Shown here: in pieces, positions 1 through 9,285 of the stretch
Position numbering within the stretch: position 1 is the first letter of the stretch
Layout: each line of letters begins with the position of its first letter
NCBI GenBank assembly: GCA_016715985.1
Contig: JADJXD010000001.1
Location: 186,001 to 250,000 of the forward strand
From: Saprospiraceae bacterium
GTDB taxonomy: Bacteria; Bacteroidota; Bacteroidia; Chitinophagales; Saprospiraceae
Reading direction: 5' to 3'
DNA length: 64,000 nt
The notes under the pieces: model-generated
The model's input: the letters and a program-made list of their open reading frames with translations, nothing else
What the model was told of the DNA's origin: nothing
Databases searched by the model: none
Position numbers and translations under genes: made by a program

Positions 1-95
1 AAAGTGATGTTTTCTGCATAACAATCAGCCATGATATTTGCATTGCCTTCCGCAAAGGCAGTATAAAATTTAGTAATCAGAGCTTTGTTTTTCAT
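1..95 (-). CDS. NTF2-like/SnoaL-family protein, N-terminal fragment cut by window edge
   Basis: The minus strand reads from an ATG at 95 as MKNKALITKFYTAFAEGNAN, followed by an open frame to the window edge (31 codons visible). The pattern 'K..LI.KFYTAFAEGNA..MA.CY.ENI.F' is typical of the start of nuclear-transport-factor-2-like (SnoaL) proteins, small cone-shaped domains that bind or isomerise varied ligands. The rest lies outside the window, so no specific function can be given. The family call rests on a short stretch. Confidence 0.6.
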   Translation of the reverse strand, partial: MKNKALITKFYTAFAEGNANIMADCYAENIT

Positions 96-222
96 TTGAT
101 AAAAAAATTGAAGTGTATCAGGAAATAATGTAAATCTTAAAATATTTTGTGTGTATGACAAATGGCTTAATTATGAAGAATTAAAAGATGATTACATCAT
201 AACAGCTTTGCATACCACGACC

Positions 223-273
223 CCTGCCCGCTTTAGAGCAGGCGGGTCTGTCTGCCTACAGAGACAGGCAGGC
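223..273. repeat. GC-rich double-hairpin intergenic repeat
   Basis: A GC-rich island in AT-rich DNA with two adjacent inverted repeats: CCCGC at 227-231 pairs with GCGGG at 242-246, and CTGCCT at 252-257 pairs with AGGCAG at 266-271. It lies between the NTF2-like gene start and the end of the prenyltransferase gene. The form suggests a dispersed palindromic repeat rather than a terminator, because no T-run follows. The rest of 96-350 shows nothing recognisable. Confidence 0.5.
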
Positions 274-350
274 TCTTCCCTAAACGGTCGACCTACCCGC
301 TTAAAATAATTTTAAATAAAATCTGTACGAAATATTAAAAACGAATATTT

Positions 351-1235
351 TCAAATAAAACTCCATATCGCAAAAACGATATATTCAGCAAAAAAGAAAA
401 CCCAAAAATACATGTAAAAACGAACAATGGATGCTTTGACCTTCAAATCTGCCATATAAACATTCAACAAAAATAATAAAAATAAAACAATATGACTATA
501 AAACAAAAACAAATCGGAATGTGTCCAACAGACATAGATGGTACAGATATAAGCCAAACTGAGCAAAACAAAACCTGATCGAAAAACAAATTTTTCTGAA
601 TACAATACCGCCAGCGTTTTGTAGGAATAAACCCTATCACCCGCTACATCGGGCAAATCCTTGAACCAGGCTATTGCGACACTGAATAATATGACAAAGC
701 CGGTCAAAACCCATAATGCCCATGTGGTAGATCCAAAATCTGCATATACGGCATATCTGAAATGAAAAAACATTCCAACATTGACAAGCAAACCCCGGAC
801 AAGCGTTATAGATAATGCTGCGGGAAGATGATGCCGTTTCAGTTGTATAGGTGGTACTGAATAAATGATACCAATAAAAACGATTATCAAAATTAAAATC
901 CCTAAAACATACGAAAGCAAAAAAGAAGTCACCAAAGTCAGAATCAAACTTGAAATAATGATCCGCTTTGCATGACTTTTCGCTAATTCGCCTGATGCTA
1001 AAGGAAGATATGGTTTATTAATTTTATCTGACTCCACGTCAATCATCTGATTCAACCCAACTATAAATATATTGCAAGCTATACCGGTGATGATAGTCCA
1101 TACCAACAAGCATAAATGATCAGAATAATTAATGTCCTTTAATGCAAGAAGATACAGCGTAGTGATACTCATGATTGAACCAATAATGGTATGAGGTCTG
1201 CTGAATTTCCATAAGATTTGTAATTTTTTTATCAT
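351..1235 (-). CDS. UbiA-family prenyltransferase, homogentisate phytyl/prenyl-transferase-like
   Basis: Integral membrane prenyltransferase (294 aa from the chosen start) that would attach a polyprenyl or phytyl chain to an aromatic acceptor. Both Asp-rich motifs are visible: NQMIDVESDKINKPYLPLAS near residues 60-80, and DLPDVAGDRVYSYKT in the second half. The first resembles plant and cyanobacterial homogentisate phytyltransferases closely, including the NKPYLPLASG run. About eight or nine hydrophobic helices follow. I chose ATG 1235 because it lies just past the methyltransferase stop and gives MIKKLQILWKFSRPHTI; ATG 1259 would overlap that gene by 20 bp. The next-door phytol-kinase-like fusion supports a tocopherol-like or other prenyl-lipid role. 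The acceptor is unknown. Confidence 0.8.
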   Translation of the reverse strand: MIKKLQILWKFSRPHTIIGSIMSITTLYLLALKDINYSDHLCLLVWTIITGIACNIFIVGLNQMIDVESDKINKPYLPLASGELAKSHAKRIIISSLILTLVTSFLLSYVLGILILIIVFIGIIYSVPPIQLKRHHLPAALSITLVRGLLVNVGMFFHFRYAVYADFGSTTWALWVLTGFVILFSVAIAWFKDLPDVAGDRVYSYKTLAVLYSEKFVFRSGFVLLSLAYICTIYVCWTHSDLFLFYSHIVLFLLFLLNVYMADLKVKASIVRFYMYFWVFFFAEYIVFAIWSFI

Positions 1236-1239
1236 CGTT

Positions 1240-1977
1240 TTATTTACTTTGAATGACAACCAGGAAAGTTGGGAAAGAGAATATTTCAGTAATTTCTATT
1301 TTATCAGAATCGCTATATTCTTTCAGTAAATCCTGATATGATTTTTTAGTACTAGATTTAAAAACCGAGATAATACCATCTGTCAGAACGGTAAATATAT
1401 TTACAGGTAGGATATAAGTTAAAAACAATCGCTTCCAGTCAAATGGTCTGATGAATGGTGTAAACACGAGAACACCAATAGTAGATGCAAATATCACCTG
1501 AACCAAACTGAACAAATCAGGTCGCAGGATTTCAACAAATACAAAATGGCTCTTTTGATCACAAAAATTTTTCACAATAACCTTTTTCTCACTGTCGGTA
1601 AAATGATGAAAAGCATTGTACATAGTATAAATTCTGTCTTTATCAGGATCAATTTCCAATATGTTGATCGGTGATTTTTGATAATGAATGTTTGTATGAA
1701 ATGGGGTTTCCTGTGGATAAAGATCAGTTAAAATGGTTGCAGATAACTGATTCTGCAGTCTGGTATGAATATAGATGGCGGGATTGCCGTTACCACTGCA
1801 AACATCCGTAATTTTATGAAGTGAATTTTGCCTTAATTTTTCTTCTATAATTCCGGCTATACTCCTGAAAATATGAAGTTGATCTGTCAGAATACCGATG
1901 ATTTCCATTTGATGTTTACGCAACAATGGATGAAACCAATGAAAATCTTCTATTTCCCGTAACCTCACGGCTTTCAA
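1240..1977 (-). CDS. class I SAM-dependent methyltransferase, membrane-associated
   Basis: A 245-residue protein with a glycine-rich SAM-binding loop, ITDVCSGNGNPAIYI (about residues 56-70). The N-terminus REIEDFHWFHPLLR resembles a small family that starts 'EI.D..WFP...R'. The C-terminal third has a hydrophobic stretch (about residues 158-200, LVQVIFASTIGVLVF and LFLTYILPVNIFTVL), so it may sit at the membrane. It ends 4 bp upstream of the prenyltransferase start, so the two are probably co-transcribed. A likely role is methylation of the prenylated aromatic ring, by analogy with tocopherol and quinone pathways. That is inference from context. Confidence 0.65.
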   Translation of the reverse strand: MKAVRLREIEDFHWFHPLLRKHQMEIIGILTDQLHIFRSIAGIIEEKLRQNSLHKITDVCSGNGNPAIYIHTRLQNQLSATILTDLYPQETPFHTNIHYQKSPINILEIDPDKDRIYTMYNAFHHFTDSEKKVIVKNFCDQKSHFVFVEILRPDLFSLVQVIFASTIGVLVFTPFIRPFDWKRLFLTYILPVNIFTVLTDGIISVFKSSTKKSYQDLLKEYSDSDKIEITEIFSFPTFLVVIQSK

Positions 1978-2003
1978 TATGTTATATGAAGGTAATAATT
2001 ATA

Positions 2004-3389
2004 ATGAACATAACTTTTATTGAATCATATAGTTTACACTTTCTCGTATTACTTGCAATAGGGGTCGTCTCCATTTTATCACAATATCTGGTAAAAAACC
2101 ATTACTTGGAAGTAGAATCAGGGCGTAAAATTCTTCATTTGGTATCCATACTAAGTTGTGCTTTGGTCATTCATTTGACAGAAAACAGAGCCTCGTTGGG
2201 CATTATCTTCATGATATTTTTTATTATTCTAATGGTAATTGCCCATAAAAATGTCCTCATTCCAAGTGAAAGAAAGAGTTATGGTATTGCACTTTTTGCC
2301 TTTGCTTTTGCAGTACTACTATGGTCAGATTTGCCATTAAAATCAATTCTATTCGGGGCAGTTGTCTTAGCAATCAGTGATGCCCTTGCCGGATGGATCG
2401 GTCAAAAATATGCTGTAAGAAAAATTGTATTTCTTTCTGAATCCAAATCCTGGCTTGGATTTACTGTATTTTTTATCTCGACAGCCATTATTGCCATCGC
2501 CTTCATTGGATTTAGTCCTGTTATTCTTATCATTGCACTGATTCCGGCATTGAGCGAACTTTTTTCGTACAAAGGAAGTGACAATCTTACGATCCCCATT
2601 ATTGCCGCCTTTTGGTTTAACCAGATGCTTGATTTTTCTTTAAATGTTTACGATCTTATTTATATTGTTCTTTTAATACCTGTCGGTTTAATCATTTTAA
2701 AGAAAAAATGGTTGGATGAAAGTGGTTTGGCAGCTGCGGTATTAACCGGCAGTACCGTTTATTTTGCTACGTCTGTTTTCTTTCTGATACCGCTTCTTCT
2801 GTTTTTTATCACAGGCAGTATAACATCCAAACTTAATCCCAAACAATCGGATGCTGCAAAAGGACGTAATGCTGTTCAGGTTTTTGCAAATGGGTTAATC
2901 GCTTTAATTTTTTTACTTCTATTTGCATATTCAAATAATCAGATATTTTTAGTTGCTTTTATAGCATCTGTATGCGTTAGTTTTTCAGATACTTTAAGCA
3001 GTGATATCGGCACATGGCTCAAACAAAAAACCTATGATATTTTGAGCTTACGTCCCATCACCCCGGGACTTTCAGGTGGCATTTCTGTAGCCGGAACACT
3101 GGCAGGTTTGGCAGGAGCTTTGGTTTTCAGTGTGATCAACACACAATTATTTGACCTGAATTTTAAAGAGGGTGTTATAATTGCTATCGCAGGATTTACA
3201 GGTATGTTGGTAGATAGTATTATCGGCAGCCAATGGCAAGCTAAGTATATCAATTCAGACCAGAAACTAAGTGAAGAAAACAACGCCAGTCTTTTATTAT
3301 CCAAAGGATATAGCTGGATGACAAATGATACAGTGAATCTTGTAAGCAATGGGCTGGTGGTTGTGATATTGATATTAATAATCAAATAA
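2004..3389 (+). CDS. fused phytol/dolichol-kinase-like and DUF92 (VTE6-like) membrane protein
   Basis: A 461-residue polytopic membrane protein with two recognisable halves. Residues about 1-230 look like the CTP-dependent phytol/dolichol kinase family: SGRKILHLVSI, then AISDALAGWIGQKY and SKSWLGF. Residues about 240-461 look like DUF92/TMEM19: KGRNAVQVFANG, SFSDTLSSDIGTW, TPGLSGGISVAGTLAGLAGA and GMLVDSIIGSQWQ. In plants the equivalents are separate proteins: VTE5 (phytol kinase) and VTE6 (phytyl-phosphate kinase). A fusion would take a free isoprenoid alcohol to its diphosphate, the donor the adjacent UbiA enzyme needs. I chose ATG 2004, just before the first membrane segment; ATG 1986 and 1926 are possible, but 1926 lies inside the divergent methyltransferase gene. 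Confidence 0.8.
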   Translation: MNITFIESYSLHFLVLLAIGVVSILSQYLVKNHYLEVESGRKILHLVSILSCALVIHLTENRASLGIIFMIFFIILMVIAHKNVLIPSERKSYGIALFAFAFAVLLWSDLPLKSILFGAVVLAISDALAGWIGQKYAVRKIVFLSESKSWLGFTVFFISTAIIAIAFIGFSPVILIIALIPALSELFSYKGSDNLTIPIIAAFWFNQMLDFSLNVYDLIYIVLLIPVGLIILKKKWLDESGLAAAVLTGSTVYFATSVFFLIPLLLFFITGSITSKLNPKQSDAAKGRNAVQVFANGLIALIFLLLFAYSNNQIFLVAFIASVCVSFSDTLSSDIGTWLKQKTYDILSLRPITPGLSGGISVAGTLAGLAGALVFSVINTQLFDLNFKEGVIIAIAGFTGMLVDSIIGSQWQAKYINSDQKLSEENNASLLLSKGYSWMTNDTVNLVSNGLVVVILILIIK

Positions 3390-3468
3390 AAATAAAAGTA
3401 TTCTTAACTTCACCCATCATTTACATTTCGATAAATATTCCTCTACATCTTAAAATCAAACTAACATC

Positions 3469-4482
3469 ATGCAAGCGATATATCTAACAAAATACGGTCA
3501 TTCAGACAAGGCTTTTGAATTTAAAGAAACAGCGATTCCCAAACCGAAAGAAAATGAAGTTCTCATAAAAGTCAAATACTCCGGCCTTAACTTTGCGGAT
3601 GTAATCGCCCGCCGGGGCATGTATCCTGATGCGCCAAAAAATCCGGCAGTTTTGGGATATGATGTATCAGGTGAAATTGTAGGACTGGGAAAAGGAGTAA
3701 GCGGTTTTAAAACAGGTCAGCAAGTAGTCGCAATGACCAGGTTTGGCGGGTATGCAGAATATGTAACCACGCATCAAAGTGGCGTTGCTGTTGTCCCGGA
3801 AAACTTCGATCTCGCTGCTGCTACCGTATTGGCTACACAGGCCTGCACAGCTTACTATTGTGCGGAAGATTGCGTTACATTGCATAAAGGCGACAGAGTA
3901 CTGATTCAGGCAGCGGCCGGTGGTGTAGGTAGTATTTTGGTACAAATCGCAAAACACAGAGGATGTATTGTATATGGAACTGCGTCCGGTAATAAACAGG
4001 AATTCATCAAATCACTCGGAGTAGATTTTGCCATCGACTACACCAAAGAAGATTTTTATCAGTATATAAATAATTCAGGACAGCAGATTGATGTCGTATT
4101 TGACAGTATTGGCGGAAGTGTTTTTGGAAAAGCCATGAAACTATTGGCTCCGGGTGGCAAGATGGTGTGTTTTGGCGCTGCCGAACAATTGGAATCACGC
4201 ACAAACAAACTCAAATTGATCAGTATGCTGTGGGGATTTGGACTGTTCTCCCCTATTTCACTCCTGATGCAATCCAAATCCATCATTACAGTAAACATGC
4301 TCCGCATTGCAGATTTCAGGCAAAATGTATTCAATGAAGTATTGCAGGCTGTGATTGAAATGGCTTCAAGTGGAATGATTACACCTCATGTCGGCAAACT
4401 TTTTCCTGCAAAAGAAATAGCAGCAGCGCACGATTTTCTGGAATCAAGAAAATCAATCGGAAAGGTGGTAATAGAATGGTGA
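3469..4482 (+). CDS. zinc-independent MDR oxidoreductase (NADPH:quinone reductase / VAT1-like)
   Basis: A 337-residue medium-chain dehydrogenase/reductase. The N-terminal GroES-like domain contains NFADVIARRGMYPDAPK..P.VLGYDVSG. A Rossmann NAD(P)H loop, AAAGGVGSILVQIAK, sits near residues 148-162. The zinc-ligand pattern of alcohol dehydrogenases is absent, which fits quinone oxidoreductase/VAT1-type enzymes acting on quinones or enones. It lies 79 bp after the kinase fusion on the same strand, which suggests, but does not prove, a link to the prenyl-aromatic pathway. Confidence 0.8.
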   Translation: MQAIYLTKYGHSDKAFEFKETAIPKPKENEVLIKVKYSGLNFADVIARRGMYPDAPKNPAVLGYDVSGEIVGLGKGVSGFKTGQQVVAMTRFGGYAEYVTTHQSGVAVVPENFDLAAATVLATQACTAYYCAEDCVTLHKGDRVLIQAAAGGVGSILVQIAKHRGCIVYGTASGNKQEFIKSLGVDFAIDYTKEDFYQYINNSGQQIDVVFDSIGGSVFGKAMKLLAPGGKMVCFGAAEQLESRTNKLKLISMLWGFGLFSPISLLMQSKSIITVNMLRIADFRQNVFNEVLQAVIEMASSGMITPHVGKLFPAKEIAAAHDFLESRKSIGKVVIEW

Positions 4483-4811
4483 TTAAAATAGATGAAACCT
4501 ATCCACTGAAAGTGGTACACGTAACCCGACCATAAAATGAATTTCATCGTTTTCTTTAATAAGAAGTATCGTGCGGATTTAAACCATTGATAATTTTGTT
4601 GATATTTTAAACATAACTTACTTTAAAAACAAAATAATTATCAGCTTCATGTCATAGAAATGATAATTAAATCAGACGTTTACTTCTCCTCCCCTTGTCA
4701 AATAATAATGACGTAAATCAGCTGTTGAATTGCTGTAAATCACTAATAACTTTTAGGATATAGTATATTTTTGTTTTGAGATATTTTTCATAACAAGTAA
4801 ATACTTTATAC
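4483..4811. other. intergenic region, possible -7 box only
   Basis: No open frame or RNA gene is recognisable in these 329 bases. A TATTTTTG (4766-4773) matching the Bacteroidota -7 form TAnnTTTG precedes the secreted-protein gene at 4812. No properly spaced -33 TTTG was found, so the promoter call is weak. Confidence 0.35.
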
Positions 4812-5867
4812 ATGAATGCTTCAATAAAGTTCTCTTTCTTCCTATTTTTTATAATTCAGAATTTGTTTATATTTGGTCAGCATCAATTCGCCGTTGAAAG
4901 TAATGGAAATACGACTATATTTTCAAATTTTGATGCAGCTTTGAGCGCCTCTGTTGACGGAGACATCATATATCTGCCTGGTGGTAGTTTCACTCCTTCA
5001 GGTGGTGTCTTAAACATTTCAAAAAGGCTCCATATCGTGGGAGCAGGTCATTATCCTGATTCCACATCCGCTACGGGTCAGACGATTCTAAATGGAAGTA
5101 TCAGGATTTTTACAGGGGCAGATAATGGCACTCTTGAAGGAGTTTATGTTCAAGGAGATATCGTATTTGGAAATACTGTTGAAAATCAAGTCATTGATGG
5201 TTACAGTATTAAAAGATGTTTTGTATATAATACTGTCGAACTCGGTCATATATTTTATGCTGATAATTCAGCAACTCAAAATTTGTTTTTTTATGAAAAT
5301 ATATTCAACAATCCCGTTAATTTTTGCTTCATAAAAAACTCAGTTTTTTCAAAAAATATTTTCAGGAATAATCTTTCTAATTTAAATGGACAGGTTACAT
5401 TCAGAAATAATATAATGCTGTCGGGTATCGACTTATCCGTTCCTTTTTCAAATATTCAAGCTTGTCATTTTTATGATAATATAATATTTACAAATTATAA
5501 TGGATTATTTTCTCCCCCATTTAACTCTAATGTCTTTTATAATAATATATTTTCAACCAGTATAGTTTTTCCGCTAGGATCCAATCAGGGATATAATAAT
5601 ATTATCAATCAGCCTATTGACGACATTTTTATTACTCATACAGGCTCAACTTTCAATTATAACAATAATTACAATCTAAAACCCACCAGTCCAGGCAAAA
5701 ACATGGGTTCAGACGGGACAGATATCGGGATATACGGAACATCGTTCCCATACAAAGAAGGTGCTGTACCTTTTAACCCGCATATCCAGTATAAGTCTAT
5801 TGCACCACAAACGGACTCACAAGGCAAGTTAAATGTAAATATTCGTGTGCGGGCACAATCCAATTGA
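4812..5867 (+). CDS. secreted protein, probable right-handed beta-helix
   Basis: A 351-residue protein with a clear signal peptide (MNASIKFSFFLFFIIQNLFIFGQ). The mature part begins with a 'TIFSNFDAALSASVDGDIIYLPGG' type motif, typical of parallel beta-helix proteins that start with a periodic-risk style cap. Many short Asn-rich rungs (NNIF, YDNIIF, YNNIFS) follow. There is no obvious type IX sorting tail. The next gene, 21 bp downstream, is also secreted and shares beta-helix-like features, so they probably form a pair. Function is unknown. Base composition is even more AT-rich than the neighbours because of the Asn/Ile/Phe content. Confidence 0.7.
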   Translation: MNASIKFSFFLFFIIQNLFIFGQHQFAVESNGNTTIFSNFDAALSASVDGDIIYLPGGSFTPSGGVLNISKRLHIVGAGHYPDSTSATGQTILNGSIRIFTGADNGTLEGVYVQGDIVFGNTVENQVIDGYSIKRCFVYNTVELGHIFYADNSATQNLFFYENIFNNPVNFCFIKNSVFSKNIFRNNLSNLNGQVTFRNNIMLSGIDLSVPFSNIQACHFYDNIIFTNYNGLFSPPFNSNVFYNNIFSTSIVFPLGSNQGYNNIINQPIDDIFITHTGSTFNYNNNYNLKPTSPGKNMGSDGTDIGIYGTSFPYKEGAVPFNPHIQYKSIAPQTDSQGKLNVNIRVRAQSN

Positions 5868-5888
5868 TGTTAACACAATACAGAAATC

Positions 5889-7541
5889 ATGAAAAATAAA
5901 ATAATTTGGTTGGTTCAACTCAATCTTCAATTAGCTATTCTGAATATCTCATGGGCACAAGTGCAAATCAATGCATATGAATATTGGTTTAACTCTAATT
6001 TTGCAGGAAGAATCGTTCAAAATATCACACTTCAGGAGTCGTTTGAATTGGATATTGATTTAAATACAACAGGGTTGGATAAGGGACTAAATGTGATTCA
6101 TCTGCGTTTTAGTGATAATGATGATAATTATTCTTCTATTATGTCATCTGTTTTTATAAAGATGGATTTACCCTATGATGATGAAACTTCTATTGTCGCT
6201 TATGAATATTGGTTTGACAATGATTATACTTCAAAAATATATGTAGCAAATGCTGGTTCTGAAATAATGGAAATAAATGAAAACATTTCTGCCTTACAGA
6301 TTCCTCAGGGAATTCATTTGTTCCAAATCAGATTTCTGAATGCAGCAGGATACTGGAGTCCGGTAACAAGTCAAATATTCATCAGGCATAAAACTGAAAC
6401 AGGTGATTATAGTAATCTTGCATCGTATGAGTATTGGTTTGATAATGATTATACCTCAAGAGTTTCCGTTGAAACAGTATCAACACAACACGAATGGATT
6501 GGGAATATTAATACCGAATCACTGGCTGTTGGATTACACACTTTTCATTTTAGGTACAAAAATCAAGGAGGATACTGGAGTGTGATAAATTCAGTAATAT
6601 TCATAAAATCAGCGCTTTGTACAGATGGGCAAAATTCCCTCATCAATGGCTACAGATATTGGATCGATAATGATTTTTCGAATGCAACATTTGTCAGTCT
6701 GACACCTGGTGAAGAAATATTTTTATTGGAGCCTGAGTTGGATATGACGAGAGTGTGGAGAGGTAATAAAACGTTACACATACAGTTTAAGGATGCTTGC
6801 AATACCTGGTCCGGCATACTATCACAAAATTTTGAAAAAATTCCTTATCCACTTGCAGATTTTTATGTGGAAAACAATAATCCTTGTCCCGGCGAATCTG
6901 TAACTTTTGTAAATAATAGCGTAGATGCAGATTTATTTTCGTGGAATTTTGGAGACACCCAAGCCAGCAATGAAACAAATCCTGCTCATATTTACAATAA
7001 TTCAGGGAATTACACTGTAAGTCTGATGGTTACTGAAATACCTACCGGACTAACCAATACACAAACGAAGTCTGATGCTGTTAAAGTTGAAGGATTAAAT
7101 GTTTACACTAAACAGGATTCTATCGCTGGTTCATTGAGAAATGTCATCAAATGTGCAAGTCCAGGAGATGTCATACTTTTTAGCGCAGTGCTGGATTCCT
7201 CATTATTGAATGCACCAATATTGATGAATAAAAATCTTTCTATCCATAATAATCATACAGAAAAGGTTGTCATCAGCGGAGATTACGATAATACCGGCTT
7301 TAATCAGAGTAATTTCATGATCAAAATTGAAAACAATACAACGGCGGAGTTTAAAAACCTGATTATAAATTTCAAAAATGCGTACGGAAATCAATATGCA
7401 TTATGGAATAGTGGGATGCTAACTTTAGAGGATATTGTCTTAAAAAGTAATTCAGATGTACAATTAATTAATGTTCAAACATCACCGGAAAATAACCCAG
7501 TATTAAACATAAAAGGGCAAGTTACGATCATGAAAGAATAA
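5889..7541 (+). CDS. secreted protein with four YEYWFDND repeats, PKD domain and beta-helix-like tail
   Basis: A 550-residue exported protein (signal peptide ends near WAQ, residue 24). Four units of about 75 residues begin with AYEYWFNSNF, AYEYWFDNDYTSK, SYEYWFDNDYTSR and GYRYWIDNDF, each ending in an HLRF/FQIRF/FHFRY/LHIQF plus YWS element. Residues about 320-400 form a PKD domain (SFTWNFGD-like core seen as FSWNFGD, then NPAHIYNNSGNYTVSL). The last 150 residues (AGSLRNVIKCASPGDVILF) look like the cap of a parallel beta-helix. No complete type IX sorting domain is visible. It probably acts at the cell surface; its ligand is unknown. Confidence 0.75.
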   Translation: MKNKIIWLVQLNLQLAILNISWAQVQINAYEYWFNSNFAGRIVQNITLQESFELDIDLNTTGLDKGLNVIHLRFSDNDDNYSSIMSSVFIKMDLPYDDETSIVAYEYWFDNDYTSKIYVANAGSEIMEINENISALQIPQGIHLFQIRFLNAAGYWSPVTSQIFIRHKTETGDYSNLASYEYWFDNDYTSRVSVETVSTQHEWIGNINTESLAVGLHTFHFRYKNQGGYWSVINSVIFIKSALCTDGQNSLINGYRYWIDNDFSNATFVSLTPGEEIFLLEPELDMTRVWRGNKTLHIQFKDACNTWSGILSQNFEKIPYPLADFYVENNNPCPGESVTFVNNSVDADLFSWNFGDTQASNETNPAHIYNNSGNYTVSLMVTEIPTGLTNTQTKSDAVKVEGLNVYTKQDSIAGSLRNVIKCASPGDVILFSAVLDSSLLNAPILMNKNLSIHNNHTEKVVISGDYDNTGFNQSNFMIKIENNTTAEFKNLIINFKNAYGNQYALWNSGMLTLEDIVLKSNSDVQLINVQTSPENNPVLNIKGQVTIMKE

Positions 7542-7702
7542 TTGGACATTGTAAATTGGACATTGTTATTTCAAAATCTTGATTGGACAACTAACCGGAT
7601 TTACAGATAAGTCATTCATTTTGTTCAGAGGAATATTAGATATGTTTTAAATTAATTCATTCTATGAGTCCACTCCGAATATGCCTGTTATAAGATAATC
7701 AT

Positions 7703-7734
7703 CCGTTTTCCAACCTAACCCTAAAGGGAAACGG
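7703..7734. other. 9-bp stem hairpin in the 297-bp convergent gap
   Basis: CCGTTTTCC (7703-7711) can pair with GGGAAACGG (7726-7734), with one G-T wobble. It sits between the convergent ends of the secreted-protein gene and ntpK, where a terminator is expected. Neither side has a T-run, so I call it only a hairpin. The rest of 7542-7838 holds nothing recognisable. Confidence 0.4.
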
Positions 7735-7838
7735 CTGATCCTCAATGCAGTAAAACTCAAATTATTTTTTATTTCTAAAATATTAACTTTTCGGAGTAGG
7801 TTCATTCTACTCATTCTAAAACATCAGTACTTATTTTT

Positions 7839-8661
<823 letters not shown>

Positions 8662-9285
8662 ATGGACGACAGAATTTTAGAATTAACAGAGAAAATTTAT
8701 CAGGAAGGGGTAATCAAAGCAAAGGATCAGGCTTCGGATATCCTACTTGAAGCGCAACTTAAAGCATCGGAAATTTTATTGGATGCAGAGAAGCAAGCTG
8801 AAAAAATCATTCAAGCAGCCAGTCAGGAATCATCAGAATTGACTAAAAATATTCATGAGGAGATAAAACATGCTTCCCGGCAAGCCATTAATACTGTAAA
8901 ACAAAAAATTACAGAACTCATTACATATAAGATAACAGAACAACCTTTAAGAGATATATTGGATGATAAATTATATATCGCTGAAATTATCTCACAAATG
9001 GTAAACCATTGGAAAAAAACTAATAATAATGAAAAATTTGATCTCGTCTTGCCATCGTCTATGCAAAGAGATACTGAAAATATTTTAATTAAAACGATTC
9101 TGGAGCAGTTTGGTCAAAATGTGGAAATCAATTTCAGCCAGAAAATACAAAGTGGCTTTAGAATTTCTCCCATAGGAAAAAATTATATCATTTCATTTAC
9201 TGAACAGGATTTTACAAGCTTTTTTAATCAATTTCTAAGACCTAAAACTATAAGAATCCTGTATAATGACAACGATACAAAATAA
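8662..9285 (+). CDS. ntpE: V-type ATPase subunit E (peripheral stalk)
   Basis: A 207-residue protein with a long N-terminal alpha-helix rich in Ala/Glu/Lys/Gln (about residues 1-95), which would form the peripheral-stalk coiled coil. A globular C-terminal half follows and would contact the A/B head. It is the first gene of the rightward operon and overlaps the next gene by 20 bp. Sequence conservation in this family is low, so the call also relies on position directly before DUF2764, A, B, D and I. Confidence 0.85.
   Translation: MDDRILELTEKIYQEGVIKAKDQASDILLEAQLKASEILLDAEKQAEKIIQAASQESSELTKNIHEEIKHASRQAINTVKQKITELITYKITEQPLRDILDDKLYIAEIISQMVNHWKKTNNNEKFDLVLPSSMQRDTENILIKTILEQFGQNVEINFSQKIQSGFRISPIGKNYIISFTEQDFTSFFNQFLRPKTIRILYNDNDTK

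Noticed and set aside
3032..3385. 117-codon leftward frame inside the kinase fusion
   Set aside because: Lies antisense within a well-supported membrane protein and has no recognisable family.
7703..7734. Intrinsic terminator between the secreted protein gene and ntpK
   Set aside because: The stem is good but no T-run follows on either strand.
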